NCBI GenBank assembly: GCA_030068145.1
Contig: JAPJBO010000639.1
Span: 62,001-126,000, forward strand
Length of the DNA stretch: 64,000 nucleotides
Source of the DNA: Diplonema papillatum
Lineage: Eukaryota; Euglenozoa; Diplonemea; Diplonemida; Diplonemidae
Reading direction: 5' to 3'
Shown: piece after piece, positions 43,571 to 52,570 of the stretch
How positions within the stretch are numbered: the stretch's first letter is position 1
How the letters are laid out: the number at the start of each line of letters is the position of its first letter
Notes under the pieces: generated by a model
What the model saw: only the letters and a program-made list of their open reading frames with translations
The model's database searches: none
Told to the model about the DNA's origin: nothing
Position numbers and translations under genes: made by a program

Positions 43571-43783
43571 AGTGCTCGACGTGGCTACTTTGACTCCGAA
43601 TGGAAGGGAGAAAAAGGGGTAGAGGAGCAAATGCGATACAACCACAATCTGATTTGTTCTTCGCTTACACCACCGTGTGTTGTTTTTGTGGTACATCCGC
43701 ATGACCTCACGTCCGTTCGACACGTGGTAGGTACAGCACTAGCTTCGTCGAGCATTTCCTTCCAAGCTGGCGCTTATGTAAAA
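43571..43783 (+). mobile_element. C-family retroposon, internally deleted
   Basis: GTGCTCGACGTGGCTACTTT to GCGCTTATGTAAAA. About 80 bp between GTTGTTTTTGTG and CGCATGACCTCACG are missing relative to full copies. Confidence 0.8.
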
Positions 43784-44063
43784 TACTCGAGGAACTGCCT
43801 TGTGCTTATTTCGAAGGAGGCTAGAGGGGGAGAAAACAATGCAACTACAAAACTTGCGAACTTGCACTCTAAAAACTTACCTAAACACAGATGTACCTGT
43901 GTTTCGTGTGTGCGACAGCACATTTACCTCCTTTGAGACTTGGAATATTGTTGCAATAGTGGGAAGTCATTGGCATGCCGATGAGTACCACGCTATGCTT
44001 TGAGGTTTCGCAACTGACAGTCTCCTCAAGCATTGTCTACAAAGCAGATGCGGATACAAAAAA
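43781..44063 (+). mobile_element. D-family retroposon (subfamily with palindrome insert)
   Basis: It starts in the preceding C tail (TGTAAAATACTCGAGGAAC). It carries an extra ~65 bp (GTGGGAAGTCATTGGCATGC onward) shared with 49556 and 50042, and ends GGATACAAAAAATACTCGAG, the start of the next D. Confidence 0.8.
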
Positions 44064-44276
44064 TACTCGAGGGACTGCCTTGTTCTTACTTCGAAGGAGG
44101 CTAGACGGGGAGAAAACAATACAACTACAGGGTGGGTCATTTTTTGTTGAACGCTTACGCCCGCCACTAAACTCAGATTTACCTGGGCTACAGCACATTT
44201 ACCTCCTTTGATCTTTCGCAACTGGCAGTCTCCTCAAGCATTTCCTACAAAGCAGGTGCTTTTACAAAAAAAAAAA
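44060..44276 (+). mobile_element. D-family retroposon, tandem to the previous one
   Basis: AAATACTCGAGGGACTGCCT to GTGCTTTTACAAAAAAAAAA. A J repeat follows at 44315-44425. Region 44430-45290 has no recognised gene; a repeat at 44525-44612 recurs reversed at 59126-59196. Confidence 0.85.
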
Positions 44277-45291
44277 AAGGGCGTTTTGGTCTCTGCACAG
44301 GAAAAAAACGCAGTCTTCCCCCAACGACAGCAAGTGTCAGACTAGCTCACTAGCGGAGGAGCGGCTTTCCTTTAGGCAGGTTTCTCTCTACCAGCGGGAG
44401 TTGCTTGGGGTTCAGCCTTATTTTGCTTCGTTTGTTTCAGTTTTATTCAAATTTTCAGAGTCAACTATGCCCTGCATTCCGACAGCATCGGTGCGATAAA
44501 TTCTGTTTTTTTTTTTTTTTTTCTACTCCGACACCAGTGTGGGCTTCCGCAGCTTTTTTGTCTTGGAGCTAAATACCTACTGAAAATCAGTACGTAGGGT
44601 CAGGCAAAAAAGAAATAGAGCATAGGGGGGCTCACCTGCCAGTGTTGCATGACTTTGCCTCTGCCTCCTCTCCGGCCTCAACCCCCCAGTGTCGCGGTGG
44701 TGGGCAACAGCAGGATCTGCCGACCGGAAGGTACTGCGGTTGATTCCCCAGATGAATCTGCAGAAAAGATAGTAACGTACTGATTTCAGCATGTGTACAA
44801 AAAAAGAAAGTAAGAAAATTAACGTGCTGAAATCAGCACGTTCAGCATGCTGAACGTAAGGCCTGCACCAGTGTTCGCGCAAACTGCCGGCTTGGCCGAT
44901 TAATTTCGCAGCGGGGGGGTTTCGGTGTAAATTTTGTTAGGTAGGGCGCTGCCGTACCTGAGTGGGCCTGGCATGACAACAGTGGCCCCGGAGGCATGAA
45001 TTGGTTTGATTCGGCGCGAACTATCCGACACGCGCCCACAATGGCCCCACATGGACCTTTATTCAGAATCCGTGTGAGTCCCGCGTAGAAGTACTTCTAT
45101 TCCGTGAGCCCGACGGAATCCGAATGCATTGCACGTCGGGTTCTGTAGAAGCCGGCAGCTTTTCCGAACCCCCGCCGTTTTCGGCCAGTGCGAAAATGGC
45201 GGGAGTTTCGGGCTGGGGAGAGAAATAAGAGCTCGTCACTCGCACAACCGCGGCTGATACAAAACTAATGATGATGATGACGGGAAGAGAG

Positions 45292-45530
45292 AGTTGTTTT
45301 CGTTGAACGCAGTGCCTGATCGTTTTTTTACGTAAAGCTGGATTCAGGACGCAAGTGAAAACGCCACGGTTTGCGGCGACGAGCTTCTCATTTCCTCCAA
45401 CATTTCATGTTTGGTAAAAAAAAAAAAAGAGCAAAACAAAAGGGTGCGATGGGGGTAAACCGCCGCCTTTTTTTTCAGATTGGTATTTTTTTAGAGTGAG
45501 TTCGCTTGAAAACTCCGGGGGGTTTTTGTT
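45292..45530 (+). repeat. Degenerate K copy, then an A-family element
   Basis: TTTCGTTGAACGCAGTGCCT, TCATTTCCTCCAACATTTCA, then an A run (K-like); at 45490 TTAGAGTGAGTTCGCTTGAA AACTCCGGGG (A), then a B piece, TGCGTTTCCGACGATCCCCG. Region 45570-45970 has nothing else. Confidence 0.55.
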
Positions 45531-45973
45531 GTGTGTGCGTTTCCGACGATCCCCGTACGAGATGTCCAGATTTTTTGATGCTTGTGTTGTGTTTTTTTTT
45601 TTTTTTTTTTTTTTGTCGTTGTGGTTTGGGGGGTTTTCTTTCTTAGGACGACAGTCAGCTTTTTTGCGACCCCGAGATTTAAGTCTCCAGGTGGACCTTC
45701 CGCAAGATGGGAGTACATTTTCAAGAAGTTTTGTTGAGGTGCAAAGGACTGGTATTGCTGCCTACGCAAACGCGGTGTGTAGGCAGCGACCGACCTCGCC
45801 TCGGGTAACCGGTTGACCGTGGCCCATCTGCTGTTCCTTTGGACTTGTGCCCGAAAAGAGCGGATGACCCCCCCCCTCCCCCGAGGCCCGAGTTTGCCCC
45901 AGGTCCCCGATCCCGAATATATAATCATCTTTTTTGTTCTATTTCTTTTTTTTTTTTTTTTTTTTTTTGGTTA

Positions 45974-47639
45974 GGGTAGGCGGTTTTTTTTTTTTGGCCC
46001 ATGTCCGCGCGCGCGTAAATTTTTGGGAACCCCCGGAAAAAAAAAACTTTTGCAAAAAAAAAAAACTTTTGGGATCTGTGCATTGGAACCGGTCGTGAGA
46101 GCGACTGCAGGCGTAGTCACGAGCGTGTCCGGCTCGCGAAAAGTCGAAAACCTGTTCATCACACCGATACTTCACGGCGATGCAAATCGCGTAGACTTTG
46201 TTTACCTCAGTGTGTATTGACTTTGAAGCTGACTATGCCCGGTGCTGGGTTGGTGCGCTGGGCAAGCAATATCGTGCTACTTTGACGTTGGTGTCAATCT
46301 AAACAGCAAGATTTGCGTAGCTCCTGCTGGACGCAGTCGAAGCACGCGGGATACAAGCACAGCCTCAGCCTCGAAAGTGTGCGCGGTTTTACCGGCAAGG
46401 CATGTCGGGAGGTTTTGCCACTGTGGTGCGATTATCACACAGAACCAGTCCGGGGCAGTGCACGCGTCTATGCCTTCCGACGCCTCAAGCAGCTACTAGT
46501 ATCTGAGACTCGACTGAGGAGGCATGAAAAGGACGCGGGGCAAGCGATGCGTTCACGGTGCTTGCGACTTAGTGCACTTGACCGGCGGCAATGCCTTGTG
46601 CCGCGGTATATTTGCGAAGAAAACGGCACTCGTCGCCTGACAGTCTAGACCGCACATCCCTGAGCATAACTGCCTTCGTTGCACACGGCGTCTAACCAAT
46701 TGCCGTGTGCTAGAAGCACCTGCCCTCCGTGCGGATGTCGAGACATCAATGGTCTCTTTCGATGTGGGTGAGGTACATCTTGTGAGTCCGGCGCCGTTTG
46801 CTACGCATCAGAAGGTGGTCACTGGCTAAAGCTTGCTGACAGGAGGGTCGGCAGAGTACCGACAAACTCCGTTTACACCAAGCAGGGCATCTTTGTGTAC
46901 TCGGGTAATATTGACAAAGCCACTACACCCGAAGTGACGGTGTCGACGTCCGCCTTTGGGGGTTTCAACAGCAGACCGCCGCAGAAGCCGCGAGAGCAAC
47001 CATCCTTGCACAAGGTGGAGGAAAGCAGAAGTTGAAGTTCACCATACTATCTGCGGGTAGCTGGCGCTTATTCTCGCCGATGGAAATGCCACCGACCAGC
47101 CGTCAGTAGGCTCTCGCACGGTGGTTCGGTAGGACCGTGACATCGCAATGGGGCATGTCAGAAGAGAGATAAGAGATTGACGGACACCCGCGCAATCGAC
47201 AGTCCTCTGGGTCACTGCTTTATTGTTCGCAGCGTACCCAGCGAACCGCGATCTCGAGTTCAAACCCGAGTGTTTTTTCTCCTGTGGCATCGTCTATCAT
47301 CTGCAGCCTCCGACTATGGAAGGTTTTGTCGAAACGCACCCCGCGCGGCGTTCAGGACTGTTGAACTCTAGACTGCCACCGCAACCCCTCGGACACATCA
47401 AGTTCATCTTCATACTCACCTTTGAGCTCATCGTCCAGAAATTCTACCAACAACGGGCACAAAAGTGCCAACAGCGGACTGGCCAGTAGTATAGCCGGCA
47501 CATATGGTGTGACATCCAGTAGCAGAAAGTCTTGTGGCAAAAGTTTTTTTTTTTCTGAAAAGTTTTTTTTTTGCGCGCGCGCGCGTAAATTTCTGTGGGC
47601 CGACGGACATGGGCCAAAAAAAAAAAAAACCGCCTACCC
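45974..47639. mobile_element. TIR DNA transposon with TTA target duplication (PIF/Harbinger-like)
   Basis: GGGTAGGCGG at 45974 and CCGCCTACCC ending at 47639 are exact inverses, flanked by TTA on both sides (45971-45973, 47640-47642). Inverted similarity extends about 100 bp inward through GGCCCATGTCC, a (GC)n block, GTAAATTT and two A-run-CTTTT blocks. A 3-bp TTA duplication with G-rich termini is the PIF/Harbinger pattern. The 1.45-kb interior has only short protein-like frames (for example TKQGIFVYSGNIDKA near 46880-46925), with no recognised transposase, so it is decayed or non-autonomous. Confidence 0.75.
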
Positions 47640-48060
47640 TTAAAGCATATTTTTTTTTTTTTTTTTTTTTTTTTGTGGGGGGGGGGGGGGGGGGGCTTGC
47701 TTTTTTTTTCAGAGTGAAAGTTTCCAGAGTGAAAGCGTGCGCGAGACTCCGGATTTTCTTTTGTGCTTATAAGTTTCTGTCTGGTTCGTTGTTGTTGCGG
47801 CTTCCCACCTATTCTACACCTCTCGTGTCACTGCACGAAGTCAGACTAGAGTCAAACGCAACAGAGTCTTCTTTCCCCGCTGACAGTTTCAAGTCCGCTC
47901 CCTTGACTGCTGTTTCGCCAGATAGTAACAGGATCAAATAGTGGTAGTGTTTTTCGACAACCAGACGCGTGTCAAATAACTGTTATTAATCGACTCCCCC
48001 AGGCATCTTGTTAAGAACCATCCATCCATCCATCAGCCGGCTGACCCCCCCCCTCTAGGG

Positions 48061-48843
48061 CAGTGCTGGCTGCAAACGTGCAAACGTTTGCGCAAACGTT
48101 TGCGTTTGCGTTTGCAGATCTGGCAGATGCCGTTTGCAAACGTTTGCAAACGGCAACGGTGCAGTGCAAGGCTAGCAATGGATAGACACATGCGAGCGAT
48201 ATAGACGTGGGCAAGTGGCATTTATGCTGTCGTAAGTGGCAGCAGTGACAGTGGGATGTCGACAAACCGCAAAGGAAAAGGCTTTGTTTCTGTGGGACCC
48301 CTAGTCGGACTTCTGCTGTGGAGGATTTATTACCGGCGTCCCCTCCACGAAGCCGCCGCCGCTCTCAGCCCGCAGTGGAATACGGAGATCTACACCAACG
48401 CGACAGAGGGATTGCGAAGGTCCTCGCTTCTTTCCGGACGACACGACCAGCTCTGTGCATTGGCTGAGCACTCTGACTGCCTCACCGTACCAGAGGGACT
48501 AGCTTTGAAAGCAGCAAACAAGTGGCTCGTGGAGATCTGGTGGCACGCATTTGGAACCAAGTGGCTGCCATTGCAGGCGGTAGCCAAAAAAAAGATGGCC
48601 AGCCCAGGGTGGTCGGTGTATGACGCAGTGAAGGACAACAAGCGAAGCAGCATGGGGATAAAAACAGCAGATTCCCTCGTGCGGCTGACCTACAACAACA
48701 GGAACACCGCCAAGACTCTCCCGCCGTATAAACCCTGTAAAACGGTAATGACGTTTGCAAACGTTTGCAACGTTTGCACTGCAAACGTTTGCCGTTTGCA
48801 GAATCGGTGCAAACGCGTTTGCAGCCGTTTGCAGCCAGCACTG
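48061..48843 (+). mobile_element. hAT transposon remnant with palindromic subterminal repeats
   Basis: CAGTGCTGGCTGCAAACG at 48061 is inverted at the right end (about 48826-48843). Both subterminal regions (48070-48160, 48755-48835) are packed with GCAAACGTTTGC palindromes and GCAAACGG half-sites, likely transposase-binding sites as in other hAT elements. No clean 8-bp duplication is visible. It encloses a transposase C-terminus, so it is an internally deleted autonomous element. Confidence 0.8.
48256..48750 (+). pseudogene. hAT-family transposase, C-terminal fragment
   Basis: From about residue 28 the frame reads RPLHEAAAALSPQWN, then EGLRR, GLALKAANKW, WWHAFGTKWLPLQAVA, GWSVYDAV and DSLVRLTYNNRNT. 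This is the order of the hAT C-terminal dimerisation region: the PLHAAA block, the WW.FG...LQ.LA block, the cERNWS block and the L.yv.yNlrl block. About eight residues normally lying between the LA helix and WS, including the conserved Cys-Glu-Arg-Asn, are missing. The N-terminal zinc finger and the first part of the catalytic domain are absent. After about 48750 the frame runs into the subterminal repeats. Confidence 0.75.
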
Positions 48844-49555
48844 CGGGGCCTAGGGGGGGAAGATACTCCCAAATGTTGCCTTTATTCGGACTTTGGTGCA
48901 AAGGCGCGGCCTTGCAGCTGAATATGGGCTCTTGGCGTCCAAAATCGGTTCCAGAACACGTTTGCCACCCTGGCAGTACCCAAAATAGCCCTGAGACCCA
49001 CCAGGAGTGACGAAAGATTGAGTTCGGGAGGGAACGACAGGACGACCGGCGAAGACCTGTAGAGAGCAAGAAAAGATGAAAATTTGGAAGGAACAGGAGG
49101 CCTGAAAGCACCGTGACACCTCCGGTATGTGACAGTTGGGCGGCCCACTGTGCCAAGAGAACAGTTCCCGAGACGGAATGGCAAAAGGCACGGGTGTACT
49201 CCCACAATTAGTTGTTGTCGCAGTGCATACATCTTATACATGTATCAGCCTATCCACACTTCACTTCGCGAATTTGGCGAAGTAGACGATGATAAAGCTG
49301 CCGCCCCTCACTCTTTGGTTGCGCCAGTCAGCCGCGAGCGTGCGCCGTACGTGCGGCCGTGCAAACCTTCTGAATTGGTGTGCACGTGTGAGCATCCAAA
49401 AATCGCTGCCCTAGCCCCGCGCTACAGGACGGACGTGTGTGGAATGTCCACCAAGCGTTCTGTCATCCTCCGTCCGTGCAAGGCGATAGGCAAACCCGTG
49501 TGAATGGGGACCCGTTGCTAAGGCAGTCAAGTCGCAAGGACCACTCTGCCGGCCA
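48844..49555. other. Stretch without a recognised gene
   Basis: An open frame ends at 49503 with EFGEVDDDKAAAPHS and KPSELVCTCEHPKIAAL. It could be a gene fragment, but I recognise no family and cannot place a start. Confidence 0.35.
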
Positions 49556-49780
49556 AAATACTCGAGGGACTGCCTTGGTGAACGCTTACGCCCGCCACTG
49601 AACCCAGATTTACCAGTGTTTCGTGGGCTACAGCACATTTAACTCCTTTGGTATTTGTAATCTTGTTGCGACATGTGGGGAGTCATCAGCATGCTGATGA
49701 GTGCCCACCCCACTATGCCTTTGAGATTTCGCAACTGGGCAGTCACTTCAAGTATTTCCTACAAAGCAGGTGTTTATATT
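49556..49780 (+). mobile_element. D-family retroposon (palindrome subfamily)
   Basis: AAATACTCGAGGGACTGCCT, GGTGAACGCTTACGCCCGCC, GTGGGGAGTCATCAGCATGC, ACAAAGCAGGTGTTTATATT. Part of the 5' half is deleted. Confidence 0.8.
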
Positions 49781-49784
49781 TTAT

Positions 49785-50022
49785 TTCCCTTCTCTGGGGA
49801 AGAGCTGCCGCGCCAAACCTCGCTTCTTTGTACCACATGCGGAGAAAAGAGAAAGAGAGACATAAATAGAGACAGAGAGGGTTTGGAGGAGGACGCTGGC
49901 GTGCGTCGGGGCCAGTGAGAAGCACCGGCCACCTTGCTAGATACATCCTGCCGCGGAGCCCTCTTAGGAGCCCTTTCATTCGCTGGGGTCAGCACCCCTG
50001 CGGAGGCCCTCTTCCGTGTGCC
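49785..50022 (-). repeat. S repeat, inverted relative to 63460-63695
   Basis: On the minus strand: AAGGTGGCCGGTGCTTCTCA, CCCCGACGCACGCCAGCGTC, GAAGCGAGGTTTGGCGCGGC. The same order appears on the plus strand at 63460-63695. Confidence 0.75.
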
Positions 50023-50041
50023 TTCACGCGGAAGGAAACAG

Positions 50042-50207
50042 TAGGGCTACGGCACATTTACCTCCTTTGGTATTTGTAATCTTGTTGCGACATGTGGGGA
50101 GTCATCAGCATGCTGATGACTCCCCACCCCACTATGCCTTTGAGATTTCGCAACTGGGCAGTCACCTCAAGTATTTCCTACAAAGCAGGTGTATATACAA
50201 AAAAAAA
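50042..50207 (+). mobile_element. D-family retroposon, 5' truncated, with perfect 34-bp palindrome
   Basis: GGGCTACGGCACATTTACCT, then GTGGGGAGTCATCAGCA and its exact reverse complement (50094-50127), then TTTCCTACAAAGCAGGTGTA and TATACAAAAAAAAA. Confidence 0.85.
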
Positions 50208-50454
50208 GAGGTTCTTTTTTTTTTTTTAGGTGGGTGGTGCAGGGATGAATAATCGAACAATTAACCACTACTCTTGGGCACCCAACACAAGGGGAAGCTC
50301 TTAGTCGTATGCAACCCTGGTGGAGGTGGTGAAGGGGGGTTGGATGTTTCTTGTCGTTTTTGAGTTGCCCGACCCTTGCAGGGTCGCCCGGGTTTGATTA
50401 TTTCGGCCATTTGACGTTTCTCAAATGCTCACACTACTACTGGGATAGGGGTGA

Positions 50455-50588
50455 TGTTGCAAGGACGTGCTTGAAAGTGGTTTGGTGGTGCTCAGCACGC
50501 ACATCCCGTCTGCACTTTGTTTCGGATCCCTTAAGCACAGTCAGCGCGGAACCTGAGTGTCTGCAGACAGGACAGCGATAATTTGAAG
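50455..50588 (+). mobile_element. G-family fragment
   Basis: TGCAAGGACGTGCTTGAAAG, CACATCCCGTCTGCACTTTG, GTCAGCGCGGAACCTGAGTG, CTGCAGACAGGACAGCG. Confidence 0.7.
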
Positions 50589-50934
50589 CCTGGCTTGCCG
50601 TTTTCTGGGTTTTCGGTGGAGCGTCAAGTCAGGAAAGGTTGGAGATGCACGCGGGGCCTTCTCAAGGCAGATGCACGGCTTCGTTCGGGCTGGGGGGAAC
50701 ATTTCCGGAGTTGGGGCTTGCACTGATCAACGAAGCAACGGACGACAGCATCAACTGACCAAAGGTGATGAACATGAAAAAGGCAAAAGTTTCTTGTTCT
50801 TCGCGTGTACAGGGTATAAACCTCTCTGGGGGGGTTTGGGTGTGTTAGCACGTTTTCGCTGGCTTCGTGTTCTCTTTCATATGCAACCGTTGTCCCGGAA
50901 ATGTTCTCGTCAGTACACCTGGACTATCAAAAAA

Positions 50935-51060
50935 AGCAAGCTACTTTGTTCCTCTCCTGTCCCTGGACGGATTGGGAGCGGCAAACCTGTCGTTCGGATT
51001 ATTATTAGTCTTCAAAAAAACAAGTTTCTTTTCCTACAAGAAAAAAAAAAAAAAAAAAAA
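50935..51060 (+). mobile_element. R-family retroposon, 5' truncated, with poly(A)
   Basis: AGCAAGCTACTTTGTTCCTC, GGACGGATTGGGAGCGGC, CTTTTCCTACAAG then an A run to 51062. Confidence 0.8.
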
Positions 51061-51062
51061 AA

Positions 51063-51195
51063 CGAATCTGGCGCTTCCTTTGTTTGTGCGCACTTCCTTC
51101 AAACCTGTTTTGTTCATCTAACGGAGTACGCTGCCATCGATCTGTTTTTTTTGTTCTTGACAAATTGCATTTGTTAGACACAAAAAAAAAAATGA
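51063..51195 (+). mobile_element. E-family variant starting in an R-element tail
   Basis: CGAATCTGGCGCTTCCTTTG, TTTGTGCGCACTTCCTTCAA, GCATTTGTTAGACACAAAAA. Region 51200-51930 shows only B and A remnants (51312-51380). Confidence 0.75.
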
Positions 51196-51937
51196 ACTGA
51201 TCGTCCAGCAGAACCTTGCCGAGGCTACCCATGCGCGGTTATCCCTGTGGGTGCTTTCGAGCTACTGAAGCAGCAGTGCGTGTAGCATGGGGTTTTCCTC
51301 TCCGCTTCTTTTTCTGTGTTTCCCGACGTTCCCGTGTGGCGTACACGTTGGTGCCTTTTTTAGAGTGAAACTTCGCTTTTTGTGCGGTCGACGATATACG
51401 TCGTTCTGATGTCTGTCGACTTCGTTGCTTTGCTTTTTTTTATTCTTATTTTCTTTTTCTTGGGACTGGATCAGGGTAAAATTCATCAGCTTGTGTCCGC
51501 ACGCGCGATCCCAAAAATTGCAGACAGCCATGCACCCGCTCTCACGAATGCGGCCTGCTGCTGCGTTTTCGTTGTTTTCTTTCGCTGGCGATTGGCATTT
51601 TTTTTTTTTTTTGGGAACCGGTGTCCTTTTTATAGACACCCGTAGCTGATACACTGACTTTGGCTGGCGGTTCAACTCGATCAACGATAATCAGCAAGCC
51701 AATCATCATCGAATCAAGAGTCGGATGCAGTCTGAGAGATTGGATTTTCAAGCGACACTCAACTGCTGATGGGCATGGGCGAACCCAGCCCGCTAATGCG
51801 TTCGACGACCTGATGAGTCTCATGCTTCTGCAATTCCCATTGACTATCGCGTCTGGCCGAATGACTTGCTTGCAAGCTGGAGTCCGTGCCTCAGATGCTG
51901 AGGTTGAAGCTGGAGCTGAACAGTGGGGTGGCACAGC

Positions 51938-52570
51938 AGAACGCGGCCGACTGCTGTTATTTCAGCACCAACAAGGCACTGTCCGCCCAGACGTTTCTGC
52001 GTGGAGCCACGTCGTGCATTCGAATTATTCTTCTTGTGTTGCCGACAATCAACCGGGGGGTTGGTTGAGTACGGCCTGGTGTCTGTCGACGGTCGTGTCT
52101 TTTTCAACTCACTGGGCGCCCGACGGATTCGCCTCTTCCGTTTCGGTGCTGTCGGTGCTGTCGGACTGGTGGGACGGGAGATGGGCGGGGCCAATCGAGG
52201 GTCGCGCCTGCGACGGGGGGTGCCCTGGGAGTTGAGGTCGCAGGAAAGTTTCGCGCAGAACGCGGCCGACTGCTGTTAGTTCAGCACCAACAAGGCACTG
52301 TCCGATCAGACGTTTCCGCGTGGAAGCCACGTCGTGCATTCGAATCATTCTTCTTGTGGTTGCCGACAATCAACCGGGGGGTTGGTTGAGTACGGCCTGG
52401 TGTCTGCCGACGGTCGAGTCTTCTTCAGCTCACTGGGCGCCCGACGGATTCGCCTCTTCCGTTTCGGTGCTGTCGGTGCTGTCGGACTGGTGAGACGGGG
52501 AGATGGGACGGGGCCAGTCGAGGGTCGCACCTGCGACGGGGGTGCCTTGGGAGCTGGTTTCACCGAGTCC
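51938..52570 (-). repeat. Tandem ~317-bp duplication of the ankyrin gene 3' end
   Basis: Block 51938-52250 and block 52255-52565 share CAGAACGCGGCCGACTGCTG, CAGCACCAACAAGGCACTGT, CCGACAATCAACCGGGGGGT and GGGCGCCCGACGGATTCGCC in the same order and spacing. The second block includes the last ~45 codons and stop of the ankyrin gene. The first is a 3' copy outside it and has acquired frame-changing differences. Confidence 0.9.
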
